NCBI RefSeq assembly: GCF_028898845.1
Contig: NZ_CP118574.1
Span: 5,057,001 to 5,121,000, forward strand
Length of the DNA stretch: 64,000 nucleotides
DNA from: Streptomyces sp. WZ-12
GTDB lineage: Bacteria > Actinomycetota > Actinomycetes > Streptomycetales > Streptomycetaceae
Direction of reading: 5' to 3'
In this document: in pieces, positions 48,138 to 58,483 of the stretch
Numbering within the stretch: position 1 is the stretch's first letter
How the letters are laid out: each line of letters starts with the position of its first letter
The notes under the pieces: model-generated
What the model was told of the DNA's origin: nothing
Database searches by the model: none
What the model saw: the letters and a program-made list of their open reading frames with translations, nothing else
Program-made: the position numbers and the translations under genes

Positions 48138-48361
48138 TGTCGGCCGTTACCAAGGCGTCCGAGCTGCGCGAGCTGAACAACGAGGACCTCGTTGCCAAGC
48201 TCCGTGAGGCCAAGGAAGAACTGTTCAACCTCCGCTTCCAGGCGGCGACCGGACAGCTCGAAAACCACGGCCGGCTGAAGGCCGTCCGCAAGGACATCGC
48301 CCGGATCTACACCCTGATGCGTGAGCGCGAGCTCGGCATCGAGACGGTGGAGAGCGCCTGA
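48137..48361 (+). CDS. rpmC: 50S ribosomal protein L29
   Basis: 74 residues, two-helix protein: [43 protein letters not shown] 48134 and ATG 48137 are adjacent; ATG gives the usual N-terminus. Overlaps rplP stop and rpsQ start. Confidence 0.95.
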   Translation: MSAVTKASELRELNNEDLVAKLREAKEELFNLRFQAATGQLENHGRLKAVRKDIARIYTLMRERELGIETVESA

Positions 48362-48645
48362 TGAGCGAGAAGAATGTGACTGAGCAGAAGACCGAGCGCG
48401 GTTTCCGCAAGACCCGCGAGGGTCTGGTCGTCAGCGACAAGATGGACAAGACCGTCGTCGTCGCCGTCGAGGACCGCGTTAAGCACGCGCTGTACGGCAA
48501 GGTCATCCGCCGTACCAACAAGCTCAAGGCGCACGACGAGCAGAACGCCGCGGGCGTCGGCGACCGTGTCCTCCTCATGGAGACCCGGCCGCTGTCCGCG
48601 ACGAAGCGCTGGCGCGTCGTCGAGATCCTCGAAAAGGCCAAGTAA
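48361..48645 (+). CDS. rpsQ: 30S ribosomal protein S17
   Basis: 94 residues. [63 protein letters not shown] 48361 overlaps the rpmC stop as ATGA. Last gene before a 100-bp gap with two hairpins. Confidence 0.97.
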   Translation: MSEKNVTEQKTERGFRKTREGLVVSDKMDKTVVVAVEDRVKHALYGKVIRRTNKLKAHDEQNAAGVGDRVLLMETRPLSATKRWRVVEILEKAK

Positions 48646-48650
48646 TCCCT

Positions 48651-48669
48651 CCTAGGGGGACCCCCTAGG
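48651..48669 (+). repeat. Palindrome after rpsQ
   Basis: CCTAGGGGGACCCCCTAGG, two 9-bp arms around one base, six bases after the rpsQ stop. It could act with the following hairpin. Confidence 0.65.
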
Positions 48670-48686
48670 AACAGTTCCGCCAGGCT

Positions 48687-48717
48687 CGGCAGGTGTTTCC
48701 TCGCGAAACACCTGCCG
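48687..48717 (+). terminator. Strong hairpin between rpsQ and rplN
   Basis: Perfect 13-bp stem CGGCAGGTGTTTC / GAAACACCTGCCG with loop CTCGC, 29 bp before the rplN GTG. No T-tract. It separates S10-type from spc-type genes. Confidence 0.65.
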
Positions 48718-48745
48718 GGAACCGGCAGACATTCAGGAGATAGAC

Positions 48746-49114
48746 GTGATCCAGCAGGAGTCTCGGCTTCGCGTCGCCGACAACACGGGTGCGAAGGAAA
48801 TCCTCACCATCCGTGTTCTCGGTGGCTCGGGTCGACGCTACGCGGGCATCGGTGACGTCATCGTTGCCACCGTCAAGGACGCGATCCCCGGCGGCAACGT
48901 GAAGAAGGGTGACGTCGTCAAGGCCGTCATCGTTCGCACCGTCAAGGAGCGCCGCCGTCCGGACGGCTCGTACATCCGCTTCGACGAGAACGCGGCCGTC
49001 ATCCTCAAGAACGATGGCGACCCCCGCGGCACCCGTATCTTCGGCCCCGTGGGCCGTGAGCTGCGCGAGAAGAAGTTCATGAAGATCATCTCGCTCGCGC
49101 CGGAGGTGCTGTAA
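48746..49114 (+). CDS. rplN: 50S ribosomal protein L14
   Basis: 122 residues: [80 protein letters not shown]. Subunit-interface protein. GTG 48746 has AGGAGAT nine bases upstream. Confidence 0.97.
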   Translation: MIQQESRLRVADNTGAKEILTIRVLGGSGRRYAGIGDVIVATVKDAIPGGNVKKGDVVKAVIVRTVKERRRPDGSYIRFDENAAVILKNDGDPRGTRIFGPVGRELREKKFMKIISLAPEVL

Positions 49115-49117
49115 CCG

Positions 49118-49441
49118 ATGAAGATCAAGAAGGGCGACCTGGTCCAGGTCATCACCGGTAAGGACAAGGGCAAGCAGGGCAAGGTCATCGCGGCCTACCC
49201 CCGCGAGGACCGCGTCCTGGTCGAGGGTGTCAACCGGGTCAAGAAGCACACCAAGGCCGGACAGACCGCTCGTGGTTCGCAGACCGGCGGCATCGTGACG
49301 ACCGAGGCCCCCATCCACGTCAGCAACGTTCAGCTGGTCGTGGAGAAGGACGGCAACAAGGTCGTCACCCGCGTCGGGTACCGCTTCGACGACGAGGGCA
49401 ACAAGATCCGCGTTGCCAAGCGGACCGGTGAGGACATCTGA
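49118..49441 (+). CDS. rplX: 50S ribosomal protein L24
   Basis: 107 residues with the KOW motif [20 protein letters not shown]. Nucleates 50S assembly. Three bases after rplN; stop overlaps rplE. Confidence 0.97.
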   Translation: MKIKKGDLVQVITGKDKGKQGKVIAAYPREDRVLVEGVNRVKKHTKAGQTARGSQTGGIVTTEAPIHVSNVQLVVEKDGNKVVTRVGYRFDDEGNKIRVAKRTGEDI

Positions 49442-50001
49442 TGACTGCCACCACCAACGCGCCGCGTCTGAAGACGCGCTACCGCGAAGAGATCGCCGGG
49501 AAGCTGAAGGACGAGTTCTCCTACGAGAACGTCATGCAGATCCCCGGTCTGACCAAGATCGTGGTCAACATGGGTGTGGGCGACGCCGCCCGCGACTCCA
49601 AGCTGATCGAGGGCGCCGTGCGCGACCTCACCACGATCACCGGCCAGAAGCCGGCCGTCACCAAGGCCCGGAAGTCCATCGCGCAGTTCAAGCTGCGTGA
49701 GGGCCAGCCGATCGGCGCCCACGTCACCCTCCGCGGTGACCGCATGTGGGAGTTCCTGGACCGCCTGCTGTCGCTGGCGCTGCCGCGCATCCGCGACTTC
49801 CGTGGTCTGTCCCCGAAGCAGTTCGACGGTCGGGGCAACTACACCTTCGGTCTCACCGAGCAGGTCATGTTCCACGAGATCGACCAGGACAAGATCGACC
49901 GCACCCGGGGTATGGACATCACCGTGGTCACCACGGCGACCAACGACGACGAGGGCCGCGCCCTCCTTCGTCACCTCGGCTTCCCGTTCAAGGAGGCGTG
50001 A
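49441..50001 (+). CDS. rplE: 50S ribosomal protein L5
   Basis: 186 residues: [80 protein letters not shown]. Binds 5S rRNA. ATG 49441 overlaps the rplX stop. Confidence 0.97.
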   Translation: MTATTNAPRLKTRYREEIAGKLKDEFSYENVMQIPGLTKIVVNMGVGDAARDSKLIEGAVRDLTTITGQKPAVTKARKSIAQFKLREGQPIGAHVTLRGDRMWEFLDRLLSLALPRIRDFRGLSPKQFDGRGNYTFGLTEQVMFHEIDQDKIDRTRGMDITVVTTATNDDEGRALLRHLGFPFKEA

Positions 50002-50006
50002 GCGAG

Positions 50007-50192
50007 ATGGCGAAGAAGGCTCTGATTGCCAAGGCTGCTCGCAAGCCGAAGTTCGGTGTGCGCGCGTACACCCGCTGCCAGCGCTGCGGCCGTCCGCACT
50101 CCGTTTACCGCAAGTTCGGCCTCTGCCGCGTGTGCCTTCGTGAGATGGCTCACCGTGGCGAGCTGCCGGGCGTGACCAAGAGCTCCTGGTAA
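50007..50192 (+). CDS. rpsZ: 30S ribosomal protein S14 (zinc type)
   Basis: 61 residues, the short zinc-binding form with CQRC and CRVC pairs. Streptomycetes also carry a zinc-free long paralogue (rpsN) elsewhere. [23 protein letters not shown] 50007, AGGAGG upstream. Confidence 0.96.
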   Translation: MAKKALIAKAARKPKFGVRAYTRCQRCGRPHSVYRKFGLCRVCLREMAHRGELPGVTKSSW

Positions 50193-50432
50193 TCCCCCAG
50201 TTGGGGATTACCGGAGGCTCTCGGTAAGCAATCGGTCGGCGGGCGCCCGGACCCACTTCCCGTAGGCTGGAAGGGTTTGGGCGCCCCGCCGCCCGAGACC
50301 GACCGCGGGTACCCACCCGCATAACGTCGCTTACTACGCCGTAGGTCCCCGTGCCGCACCCGTCCCGACCCTGATCGGGGAGAGGGATGGCGCAGATAGG
50401 AAACCCCGGCGAGAGAGGCCGAAGGCCAATTC

Positions 50433-50831
50433 ATGACCATGACTGATCCCATCGCAGACATGCTGACCCGTCTGCGGAACGCGAACTCGGCATACCACGA
50501 CACCGTGTTGATGCCGCACAGCAAGATCAAGTCGCACATCGCGGAGATCCTCCAGCAGGAGGGTTACATCACCGGCTGGCGCGTCGAGGACGCCGAGGTT
50601 GGCAAGAACCTCGTCCTGGAGCTCAAGTTCGGTCCGAACCGCGAGCGTTCGATCGCCGGCATCAAGCGGATCTCGAAGCCGGGTCTGCGGGTCTACGCCA
50701 AGTCCACCAACCTGCCGCGGGTCCTCGGTGGCCTGGGCGTGGCGATCATCTCCACGTCCCACGGTCTCCTGACCGGCCAGCAGGCGCAGAAGAAGGGCGT
50801 GGGTGGGGAAGTCCTCGCCTACGTCTGGTAA
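50433..50831 (+). CDS. rpsH: 30S ribosomal protein S8
   Basis: 132 residues: [60 protein letters not shown]. In E. coli S8 represses the spc operon. A second ATG two codons in (50439) is possible. The 240-bp gap upstream begins with a small CCCC-AGTT-GGGG hairpin (50194-50205); no clear promoter found. Confidence 0.96.
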   Translation: MTMTDPIADMLTRLRNANSAYHDTVLMPHSKIKSHIAEILQQEGYITGWRVEDAEVGKNLVLELKFGPNRERSIAGIKRISKPGLRVYAKSTNLPRVLGGLGVAIISTSHGLLTGQQAQKKGVGGEVLAYVW

Positions 50832-50852
50832 CAGGGAACGGAGGAATAGCTA

Positions 50853-51392
50853 ATGTCGCGCATTGGCAAGCTGCCCATCCAGGTTCCCGCTGGTGTGGAC
50901 GTCACCATCGATGGCCGCACGGTCAACGTGAAGGGCCCCAAGGGTGCCCTTTCGCACACCGTCGCGGCGCCCATCGAGGTCGCCAAGGGTGAGGACGGCT
51001 CGATCGCCGTCTCCCGTCCGAACGACGAGCGTCAGAACAAGGCCCTGCACGGCCTGTCCCGCACGCTGGTGGCGAACATGATCACCGGCGTGACCCAGGG
51101 CTACGCGAAGAAGCTTGAGATCAGCGGTGTCGGTTACCGCGTCCAGGCCAAGGGTTCCAACCTGGAGTTCTCCCTGGGCTACAGCCACCCGATCCTGATC
51201 GAGGCGCCCGAGGGCATCTCCTTCAAGGTCGAGTCGCCGACGAAGTTCAGCGTCGAGGGCATCGACAAGCAGAAGGTCGGCGAGGTCGCCGCGAACATCC
51301 GCAAGCTGCGGAAGCCCGACCCGTACAAGGCCAAGGGCGTCAAGTACGAGGGCGAAGTCATCCGCCGCAAGGTCGGAAAGGCTGGTAAGTAA
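50853..51392 (+). CDS. rplF: 50S ribosomal protein L6
   Basis: 179 residues: [60 protein letters not shown]. Binds near the sarcin-ricin loop. GGAACGGAGGAA precedes ATG 50853. Confidence 0.97.
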   Translation: MSRIGKLPIQVPAGVDVTIDGRTVNVKGPKGALSHTVAAPIEVAKGEDGSIAVSRPNDERQNKALHGLSRTLVANMITGVTQGYAKKLEISGVGYRVQAKGSNLEFSLGYSHPILIEAPEGISFKVESPTKFSVEGIDKQKVGEVAANIRKLRKPDPYKAKGVKYEGEVIRRKVGKAGK

Positions 51393-51395
51393 GCC

Positions 51396-51779
51396 ATGGC
51401 ATACGGTGTGAAGATCGCTAAGGGCAACGCCTACAAGCGCGCTGCCGCCAAGCGTCGCCACATCCGCATCCGCAAGCGGATTTCGGGTACGCAGGAGCGT
51501 CCCCGTCTGGTCGTGACGCGGTCGAACCGCGGCATCTTCGCCCAGGTCATCGACGACGTTCAGGGTCACACCCTGGCGTCGGCTTCGACCCTGGACGCGT
51601 CGATCCGTGGTGGCGAGGGTGACAAGAGCGCGCAGGCCCAGAAGGTTGGCGCCCTGGTCGCCGAGCGTGCCAAGGCCGCCGGTGTCGAGGCCGTCGTGTT
51701 CGACCGCGGTGGCAAGCAGTACGCCGGGCGGATTGCCGCTCTGGCCGACGCCGCCCGCGAAGCCGGGCTGAAGTTCTAA
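51396..51779 (+). CDS. rplR: 50S ribosomal protein L18
   Basis: 127 residues: [60 protein letters not shown]. Binds 5S rRNA with L5. Starts three bases after rplF. Confidence 0.97.
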   Translation: MAYGVKIAKGNAYKRAAAKRRHIRIRKRISGTQERPRLVVTRSNRGIFAQVIDDVQGHTLASASTLDASIRGGEGDKSAQAQKVGALVAERAKAAGVEAVVFDRGGKQYAGRIAALADAAREAGLKF

Positions 51780-51826
51780 AGCCCCGGTTCCGGAGCTAGC
51801 GGACGTAACAGAGAGAGGTAAATCCA

Positions 51827-52429
51827 ATGGCTGGACCCCAGCGCCGCGGCAGCGGTGCCGGTGGCGGCGAGCGGCGGGACCGGAAGGGTCGCGACGGTGG
51901 CGCTGCCGCCGAGAAGACCGCGTACGTTGAGCGCGTTGTCGCGATCAACCGCGTCGCCAAGGTTGTCAAGGGTGGTCGTCGCTTCAGCTTCACCGCGCTC
52001 GTCGTGGTGGGCGACGGTGACGGCACCGTAGGTGTCGGTTACGGCAAGGCCAAGGAAGTTCCGGCTGCCATCGCCAAGGGCGTGGAAGAGGCCAAGAAGA
52101 ACTTCTTCAAGGTCCCCCGTATCGCCGGTACCGTTCCGCACCCGATCCAGGGCGAGAAGGCTGCGGGCGTCGTCCTGCTCAAGCCGGCTTCCCCCGGTAC
52201 CGGTGTGATCGCCGGTGGCCCGGTGCGCGCCGTCCTGGAGTGCGCGGGCATCCACGACGTGCTGAGCAAGTCGCTCGGTTCGTCGAACCCGATCAACATC
52301 GTGCACGCCACGGTGACGGCACTCAAGGGCCTGCAGCGGCCCGAGGAGATCGCCGCCCGTCGTGGCCTGCCGCTGGAGGACGTTGCTCCCGCCGCTCTGC
52401 TGCGGGCGCGTGCCGGGGTGAACGCGTAA
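51827..52429 (+). CDS. rpsE: 30S ribosomal protein S5
   Basis: 200 residues. Gly/Arg-rich N-terminal ~30 residues, then the dsRNA-binding-like domain [20 protein letters not shown], the helicase/fidelity loop and [29 protein letters not shown] precedes ATG 51827. Stop overlaps rpmD. Confidence 0.97.
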   Translation: MAGPQRRGSGAGGGERRDRKGRDGGAAAEKTAYVERVVAINRVAKVVKGGRRFSFTALVVVGDGDGTVGVGYGKAKEVPAAIAKGVEEAKKNFFKVPRIAGTVPHPIQGEKAAGVVLLKPASPGTGVIAGGPVRAVLECAGIHDVLSKSLGSSNPINIVHATVTALKGLQRPEEIAARRGLPLEDVAPAALLRARAGVNA

Positions 52430-52608
52430 TGCGCATCAAGATCACCCAGACCAAGTCCTACATCGGTAGCAAGCAGAACCACCGTGACACGCTCCGTTCG
52501 CTCGGCCTCAAGCGCCTGAACGACAGCGTCGTCCGGGATGCCCGTCCCGAGGTCGTCGGCATGGTTCACACCGTGCGTCACCTCGTGACGGTCGAGGAGG
52601 TCGACTGA
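52429..52608 (+). CDS. rpmD: 50S ribosomal protein L30
   Basis: 59 residues: [43 protein letters not shown] 52429 overlaps the rpsE TAA. Confidence 0.96.
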   Translation: MRIKITQTKSYIGSKQNHRDTLRSLGLKRLNDSVVRDARPEVVGMVHTVRHLVTVEEVD

Positions 52609-52609
52609 C

Positions 52610-53065
52610 ATGGCGGAGACCAACCCGCTGAAGGTCCACAACCTCCGGCCCGCCCCGGGCGCCAAGACCGCCAAGACCCGTGTCGGTCGTGGTGAGGCGT
52701 CCAAGGGTAAGACCGCTGGTCGTGGTACCAAGGGCACCAAGGCCCGTTACCAGGTTCCGGAGCGCTTCGAGGGTGGGCAGATGCCCCTCCACATGCGCCT
52801 CCCGAAGCTGAAGGGCTTCAAGAACCCCGCCCACAAGCAGTTCCAGGTCGTGAACCTGGAGAAGCTGGCCGCGCTCTACCCGCAGGGTGGCGAGGTCACG
52901 GTGGCCGACCTGGTCGCCAAGGGCGCGGTGCGCAAGAACGAGCTCGTCAAGGTCCTGGGCCAGGGCGAGATCTCCGTGGCGCTCCAGGTGACGGTGGACT
53001 CCGTCTCCGGTTCCGCCAAGGAGAAGATCACCGCTGCCGGTGGCAGCGTCACCGAACTCCTCTGA
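52610..53065 (+). CDS. rplO: 50S ribosomal protein L15
   Basis: 151 residues: [60 protein letters not shown]. Late assembly protein, last of the spc ribosomal genes before a strong hairpin. GAGGAGG precedes it. Confidence 0.97.
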   Translation: MAETNPLKVHNLRPAPGAKTAKTRVGRGEASKGKTAGRGTKGTKARYQVPERFEGGQMPLHMRLPKLKGFKNPAHKQFQVVNLEKLAALYPQGGEVTVADLVAKGAVRKNELVKVLGQGEISVALQVTVDSVSGSAKEKITAAGGSVTELL

Positions 53066-53082
53066 GTTCGTTGGTTCAACTG

Positions 53083-53116
53083 ACCGGGGATGCCCATCGA
53101 TTGGGGCATCCCCGGT
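53083..53116 (+). terminator. Terminator between rplO and secY
   Basis: Perfect 13-bp stem ACCGGGGATGCCC / GGGCATCCCCGGT, 8-nt loop, 18 bp after the rplO stop. It implies that secY has its own promoter in the ~175 bp that follow (candidate TAAGGT near 53146, weak). Confidence 0.75.
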
Positions 53117-53290
53117 TGGTCGTTCCACGGGGGTACGGTCGCCGGTAAGGTGGCCTGCACTGTTTGATTTGCCCGGGGGTTGCCCCGGCACCCGCCGTGC
53201 GGGCCGACTCCGCGCGGTACAGCCGCTAATTCGTCGATCCTCAAGACCGTCACCTCCCGACCGCATGGGGCGGGGGGCGCAGGAGGCACC

Positions 53291-54604
53291 GTGCTCACCG
53301 CGTTCGCCCGAGCGTTCAAGACGCCCGACCTGCGCAAGAAGCTGCTGTTCACATTGGGCATCATCGTGCTCTACCGGATCGGGGCGCACGTCCCGGTCCC
53401 AGGGGTGAACTACGCGAACGTCGAGACCTGCATGAAGCAGGCCGGCGGCAACAGCGGGTTGTTCGCCCTGGTGAACATGTTCAGCGGTGGAGCGCTGCTG
53501 CAGATCACGATCTTCGCGCTGGGGATCATGCCGTACATCACGGCGAGCATCATCCTCCAGCTGCTGACCGTGGTGATCCCCAGGCTGGAGGCCCTCAAGA
53601 AGGAGGGGCAGTCCGGCCAGGCGAAGATCACCCAGTACACCCGCTATCTGACCGTGGCGCTGGCCGTGTTGCAGGGCACCGGCCTGGTGGCCACCGCCCG
53701 CAGCGGTGCGCTCTTCCAGAGCTGCCCGGTCGCCAGCCAGATCGTGCCCAACGACTCGATCTTCACCACCATCACGATGGTGATCACGATGACCGCCGGC
53801 ACCTGCCTGATCATGTGGCTCGGTGAGTTGGTCACCGACCGCGGCATCGGCAACGGCATGTCCATCCTGATGTTCATCTCGATCGCCGCCGGTTTCCCGG
53901 GCGCGCTGTGGCAGATCAAGCTGACCGGCAAGCTGGCCGACGGCTGGATCGAGTTCTTCTCGGTGATCGCGGTGGGCCTGGCGATGGTCGCCCTGGTGGT
54001 CTTCGTCGAGCAGGCGCAGCGGCGGATCCCGGTGCAGTACGCGAAGCGCATGATCGGTCGCCGGTCTTACGGCGGTACGTCCACGTACATCCCGTTGAAG
54101 GTGAACCAGGCGGGTGTGATTCCCGTCATCTTCGCGTCGTCGTTGCTCTACATCCCGGCCCTCATCGTTCAGTTCAGCGGTTCGAAGGCGGGCTGGGCGA
54201 CGTGGATCGCCACCAACTTCACCAAGGGAAATCACCCGGTTTACATCGCCGCGTACTTCTTGCTCATCGTTTTCTTCGCCTTCTTCTACGTGGCCATCAG
54301 CTTCAACCCCGAAGAAGTTGCCGACAACATGAAGAAGTATGGTGGCTTCATCCCGGGCATCCGGGCTGGTCGCCCGACGGCCGAGTACCTCAGCTACGTG
54401 CTCAACCGGATCACGTGGCCGGGCTCGCTGTACCTGGGGCTGATCGCGCTCGTACCAACAGTGGCGTTGGTGCTGTTCAACGCGAACCAGAACTTCCCGT
54501 TCGGCGGGACGAGCATCCTGATCATCGTGGGTGTGGGTCTGGAGACCGTGAAGCAGATTGAGAGCCAGCTTCAGCAGCGCAACTACGAAGGGTTCCTCCG
54601 CTGA
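53291..54604 (+). CDS. secY: Preprotein translocase subunit SecY
   Basis: 437 residues, ten membrane helices, the protein-conducting channel. LYRIGAHVPVPGVNY near the plug region, LGIMPYITASIILQLLTVVI, VPGIRAGRPTAEYL-type cytoplasmic loop (FIPGIRAGRPTAEYLSYVLN). GTG 53291 has AGGAGG five bases upstream. Overlaps adk. Confidence 0.97.
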   Translation: MLTAFARAFKTPDLRKKLLFTLGIIVLYRIGAHVPVPGVNYANVETCMKQAGGNSGLFALVNMFSGGALLQITIFALGIMPYITASIILQLLTVVIPRLEALKKEGQSGQAKITQYTRYLTVALAVLQGTGLVATARSGALFQSCPVASQIVPNDSIFTTITMVITMTAGTCLIMWLGELVTDRGIGNGMSILMFISIAAGFPGALWQIKLTGKLADGWIEFFSVIAVGLAMVALVVFVEQAQRRIPVQYAKRMIGRRSYGGTSTYIPLKVNQAGVIPVIFASSLLYIPALIVQFSGSKAGWATWIATNFTKGNHPVYIAAYFLLIVFFAFFYVAISFNPEEVADNMKKYGGFIPGIRAGRPTAEYLSYVLNRITWPGSLYLGLIALVPTVALVLFNANQNFPFGGTSILIIVGVGLETVKQIESQLQQRNYEGFLR

Positions 54605-55257
54605 TGCGAATCGTCCTCGTCGGACCCCCGGGAGCCGGTAAGGGTACGCAGGCCGCGTACCTCGCCAAGGACCTGGCGATCCCGCACATCTCCACCGGGG
54701 ACCTGTTCCGGGCCAACATCTCGAAGGGCACGCCCCTGGGCGTCGAGGCCAAGTCCTACATGGACGCCGGCAACCTCGTCCCGGACTCGGTCACCATCGG
54801 GATGGCCGAGGACCGCATGGGACAGGCCGACGCGGCCGAGGGCTTCCTGCTGGACGGTTTCCCGCGCAACCTCGGCCAGGCCGAGGCGCTGGACGCGTAC
54901 CTGCGGGGCCAGGGCCTGAAGTTGGACGCGGTGCTGGACCTGGAGGTCCCCGAGGACGAGGTGGTCAAGCGGATCGCCGGCCGGCGGATCTGCCGCAAGG
55001 ACTCCAGTCACGTCTTCCACGTTGAGTACAACCAGCCCAAGGCCGAGGGCGTTTGCGACGCGTGCGGCGGCGAGCTGTACCAGCGCGAGGACGACCGCGA
55101 GGACACCGTCCGCAAGCGGCTGGAGGTCTACCACTCGGAGACCGAGCCGATCATCGACTACTACAAGGCCCAGGACCTGGTCGTCACGATCCCGGCCCTC
55201 GGCAAGGTCGCGGAGGTCACCCAGCGGGCGATGACCGCCCTGGGGCGCGGCGAATAA
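54604..55257 (+). CDS. adk: Adenylate kinase
   Basis: 217 residues. P-loop GPPGAGKGT at residues 7-15; DGFPRNLGQAEALD; LID region RRICRKDSSHVFHVEYNQ with CDACGGELYQREDD suggests a (partly) zinc-stabilised long LID. Interconverts ATP+AMP and 2 ADP. ATG 54604 overlaps the secY TGA. Confidence 0.97.
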   Translation: MRIVLVGPPGAGKGTQAAYLAKDLAIPHISTGDLFRANISKGTPLGVEAKSYMDAGNLVPDSVTIGMAEDRMGQADAAEGFLLDGFPRNLGQAEALDAYLRGQGLKLDAVLDLEVPEDEVVKRIAGRRICRKDSSHVFHVEYNQPKAEGVCDACGGELYQREDDREDTVRKRLEVYHSETEPIIDYYKAQDLVVTIPALGKVAEVTQRAMTALGRGE

Positions 55258-55270
55258 GCGAGCAACTCGG

Positions 55271-55307
55271 TACGGCCGCGGTGTCCCACACGGGCGCCGC
55301 GGCCGTA
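55271..55307 (+). terminator. Hairpin between adk and map
   Basis: Perfect 11-bp stem TACGGCCGCGG / CCGCGGCCGTA around 15 nt, 13 bp after the adk stop and 56 bp before map. Confidence 0.6.
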
Positions 55308-55362
55308 GTGTTGGGTGGGCGGGACGGACCCGCGGACGAGAGCGAAGGCGGTAGGCACCGGC

Positions 55363-56199
55363 ATGCTGGAGATCAAGAACCCCGCGCAGATCGCGAAGAT
55401 GCGCGAGGCGGGGCTGGTGGTCGCCGCCATCCACGCCGCGACCCGTGAGGTCGCGGTGCCGGGCGCCACGACCAAGGACCTGGACGAGGCCGCGCGCAAG
55501 GTGCTCGCCGAGCACGGCTCGAAGTCCAACTTCCTCGGCTACGGCGGCTTCCCCGCCACGATCTGCACCTCCGTCAACGACGTTGTGGTGCACGGCATTC
55601 CGTCCGCCGACACGGTCCTGGCCGACGGCGACATCATCTCCATCGACTGCGGCGCGATCATCGACGGCTGGCACGGCGACGCGGCGTACACCGCCTTCGT
55701 CGGCTCCGGCCACTCCGCCGAGCTGGTCGAACTCAGCCGGGTCACCGAGGAGTCGATGTGGGCCGGCATCGCCGCGGTCGCCAAGGGCAACCGGCTGGTG
55801 GACATCTCCAAGGCGATCGAGGGTTACATCCGTCGCCAACCCCGGCCGGCCAGCGGCAAGTACGGCATCGTCGAGGACTACGGCGGCCACGGCATCGGCT
55901 CGCAGATGCACATGGACCCGCACCTGCTGAACTACGTCGACCGCAAGCGCGGTCGGGGCCCGAAGCTGGTGCCCGGCTTCTGCATCGCCATCGAGCCGAT
56001 GGTCAACCTCGGCACCGCCAAGACCCATGTCCTGGACGACGACTGGACGGTGAAGACCAACGACGGCAGTTGGTCCTCGCACTGGGAGCACTCGGTCGCG
56101 CTGACCGAGGACGGCCCGCTGGTGCTGACCGCGCCCGACGGCGGCAAGGCCAAGCTGGCCTTCCTCGGCATCACCGCGGCGCCCGACCCCCTGGGCTAA
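55363..56199 (+). CDS. map: Methionine aminopeptidase, type I
   Basis: 278 residues. Metal ligands of the pita-bread fold: the two Asp in SIDCGAIIDGWHGDAAYTAF, His in YGGHGIGSQMH, Glu in CIAIEPMV and Glu in SHWEHSVALT. Removes start methionine from nascent proteins. ATG 55363 (MLEIKNPAQIAKMREAGLVV) gives the family N-terminus; GAAGGCGG is rather far upstream. Confidence 0.95.
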   Translation: MLEIKNPAQIAKMREAGLVVAAIHAATREVAVPGATTKDLDEAARKVLAEHGSKSNFLGYGGFPATICTSVNDVVVHGIPSADTVLADGDIISIDCGAIIDGWHGDAAYTAFVGSGHSAELVELSRVTEESMWAGIAAVAKGNRLVDISKAIEGYIRRQPRPASGKYGIVEDYGGHGIGSQMHMDPHLLNYVDRKRGRGPKLVPGFCIAIEPMVNLGTAKTHVLDDDWTVKTNDGSWSSHWEHSVALTEDGPLVLTAPDGGKAKLAFLGITAAPDPLG

Positions 56200-56250
56200 G
56201 TCATCGGCCTTGGCGCATAAGGATCTTCGTCCGCGGGCAAGAACCCTGGA

Positions 56251-56280
56251 TTCGTCTTTTCTCAGGCACTGACGTAGACT
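56251..56280 (+). promoter_or_regulatory. Putative promoter of infA
   Basis: TTCGTC (56251-56256), 18-bp spacer, TAGACT (56275-56280), in the 173-bp gap between map and infA. Confidence 0.45.
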
Positions 56281-56372
56281 GACGCGTCGGCTCTCGTGCA
56301 TCCGTGTGCCCGCACATAGGGTGCCGGCCGTGCACATGAGTCGATCAAGGTAGCCGATCCGAAAGGCGAAGC

Positions 56373-56594
56373 GTGGCCAAGAAGCAAGGTGCCATCGAGA
56401 TCGAGGGCACCGTGATCGAGTCTCTGCCGAACGCGATGTTCAAGGTGGAGCTCCAGAACGGTCACAAGGTCCTCGCGCACATCAGCGGCAAGATGCGGAT
56501 GCACTACATCCGCATTCTCCCGGATGACCGGGTCGTCGTGGAGCTCTCTCCCTACGACCTGACGCGTGGCCGAATCGTCTACCGCTACAAGTAG
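56373..56594 (+). CDS. infA: Translation initiation factor IF-1
   Basis: 73 residues, single OB-fold: [40 protein letters not shown]. Binds the 30S A site during initiation. GTG 56373 with GAAAGGCGAAG upstream. Confidence 0.97.
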   Translation: MAKKQGAIEIEGTVIESLPNAMFKVELQNGHKVLAHISGKMRMHYIRILPDDRVVVELSPYDLTRGRIVYRYK

Positions 56595-56653
56595 ATCTTG
56601 CCGAAGCCCCGCTCCCGTGGGGCATTGGCACTGACCCGGAGAACCTCACACCC

Positions 56654-56767
56654 ATGAAGGTCAAGCCGAGCGTCAAGAAGATCTGCGACAAGTGCAAGGT
56701 GATCCGCCGCCACGGCCGGGTCATGGTCATCTGCGACAACCTGCGCCACAAGCAGCGCCAGGGCTGA
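56654..56767 (+). CDS. rpmJ: 50S ribosomal protein L36 (zinc type)
   Basis: 37 residues: [20 protein letters not shown], ending NLRHKQRQG. Zinc ligands C11, C14, C27 and H32. ATG 56654 has CGGAGAA upstream. Too short for many gene finders but unmistakable. Confidence 0.96.
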   Translation: MKVKPSVKKICDKCKVIRRHGRVMVICDNLRHKQRQG

Positions 56768-56965
56768 CGCACGCCGACCACCTGCAACTTCGCAGTTCGC
56801 GCGACGCAAGAAGTACACGTACATACGCAGTCACCCGACCCCCGCGCCCGGCGCGAGGGGACGACACCCCCGGCTCGGAGGCCGGGGACCCGGCTCGTAA
56901 TGCCGCAGAGTCTTACGGGAACGGTGCTGCGGAAGACCTCCGAATAGCCATCAGGAGCCACATCA

Positions 56966-57346
56966 ATGGCACGCCTCGCAGGCGTTGACCTCCCGCGCGA
57001 CAAGCGCGTGGTGGTCGGCCTCACCTACGTTTTCGGTATCGGGCGCACGCTCTCGGAGCAGACCCTCGCCGCGACCGGCGTGAACCCGGACACCCGGGTC
57101 CGCGACCTGACCGAGGAAGACCTCGTCAAGATCCGCGAGTACGTGGACAACAACCTCAAGACCGAGGGTGACCTCCGTCGCGAGATCCAGGCCGACATCC
57201 GCCGCAAGGTCGAGATCGGCTGCTACCAGGGTCTGCGTCACCGCCGCGGCCTGCCGGTGCACGGTCAGCGCACCAGCACGAACGCCCGTACCCGCAAGGG
57301 TCCGCGTCGCGCGATCGCCGGCAAGAAGAAGCCGGGCAAGAAGTAG
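56966..57346 (+). CDS. rpsM: 30S ribosomal protein S13
   Basis: 126 residues: [60 protein letters not shown]. Head protein bridging to L5. The 198-bp gap after rpmJ contains GC-rich hairpin-prone sequence only. Confidence 0.97.
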   Translation: MARLAGVDLPRDKRVVVGLTYVFGIGRTLSEQTLAATGVNPDTRVRDLTEEDLVKIREYVDNNLKTEGDLRREIQADIRRKVEIGCYQGLRHRRGLPVHGQRTSTNARTRKGPRRAIAGKKKPGKK

Positions 57347-57410
57347 TCCTCAGCAGGACCCCGCCAGCGGTCTTCGCTGTAGGACCGACCACCTCCACGG
57401 GAGTTATTGA

Positions 57411-57815
57411 ATGCCTCCGAAGGGCCGTACGGCCGGCGCCAAGAAGGTGCGCCGCAAGGAGAAGAAGAACGTCGCCCACGGGCACGCTCACATCAAGAGC
57501 ACGTTCAACAACACGATCGTCTCGATCACCGACCCGACCGGGAACGTGATCTCTTGGGCCTCTGCCGGCCACGTCGGCTTCAAGGGCTCGCGCAAGTCCA
57601 CCCCCTTCGCCGCGCAGATGGCCGCCGAGTCGGCCGCCCGCCGCGCGCAGGAGCACGGCATGCGCAAGGTCGACGTCTTCGTCAAGGGTCCGGGCTCGGG
57701 CCGCGAGACCGCCATCCGTTCGCTGCAGGCGACCGGTCTTGAGGTGGGCTCCATCCAGGACGTCACCCCCACCCCGCACAACGGATGCCGCCCGCCCAAG
57801 CGTCGCCGCGTCTGA
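57411..57815 (+). CDS. rpsK: 30S ribosomal protein S11
   Basis: 134 residues: [55 protein letters not shown]. Platform protein near the E site. Confidence 0.97.
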   Translation: MPPKGRTAGAKKVRRKEKKNVAHGHAHIKSTFNNTIVSITDPTGNVISWASAGHVGFKGSRKSTPFAAQMAAESAARRAQEHGMRKVDVFVKGPGSGRETAIRSLQATGLEVGSIQDVTPTPHNGCRPPKRRRV

Positions 57816-57842
57816 CCCACTGAAGTAGGAGACAACTAGACA

Positions 57843-58469
57843 ATGGCGCGTTACACCGGGGCCGACTGCAAGCGTTGCCGTCGGGAGAAGCAGAAGCTCT
57901 TCCTCAAGGGGAGCAAGTGCGAGAGCGCAAAGTGCCCGATCGAGATCCGTCCTTACCCCCCGGGTGAGCACGGTCGCGGGCGCACCAAGGACAGCGAGTA
58001 CCTGCTGCAGCTTCGCGAGAAGCAGAAGTGCAGCCGCATCTACGGCGTCCTTGAGAAGCAGTTCGTGAACTACTACAAGGAAGCGAACCAGAAGACCGGC
58101 AAGACCGGTGAGAACCTTCTGCGCATCCTTGAGACCCGCCTCGACAACGTGGTCTACCGGGCCGGCTTCGCCAAGTCCCGCGACCACGCCCGTCAGCTGG
58201 TGCGTCACGGACACATCCAGGTCAACGGCCGCAAGACCGACATCCCGTCGGCGCGCGTGGCCGTGCACGACGTCATCGAGGTCCGCGAGGGCTCTCGCGC
58301 CCTGACCCCCTTCGAGGTGGCCAAGGCCGAGGCCGGCGAGAAGACCGTTCCGGCATGGCTGGAGGCGGTCCCCGGGCAGCTGCGGATCCTCGTGCACAGC
58401 CTGCCCGAGCGCCAGGTGATCGACACCCAGGTGCAGGAGCAGCTGATCGTCGAGCTCTACTCCAAGTAA
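57843..58469 (+). CDS. rpsD: 30S ribosomal protein S4
   Basis: 208 residues. Zinc-type N-terminus with a Cys cluster (CKRCRREKQKLFLKG, then CESAKC); S4 domain RLDNVVYRAGFAKSRDHARQ, LVRHGHIQVNGRKTDIPSAR. Initiates 30S body assembly. Starts 27 bp after rpsK. Confidence 0.97.
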   Translation: MARYTGADCKRCRREKQKLFLKGSKCESAKCPIEIRPYPPGEHGRGRTKDSEYLLQLREKQKCSRIYGVLEKQFVNYYKEANQKTGKTGENLLRILETRLDNVVYRAGFAKSRDHARQLVRHGHIQVNGRKTDIPSARVAVHDVIEVREGSRALTPFEVAKAEAGEKTVPAWLEAVPGQLRILVHSLPERQVIDTQVQEQLIVELYSK

Positions 58470-58483
58470 GAGCTGACCGGTGG

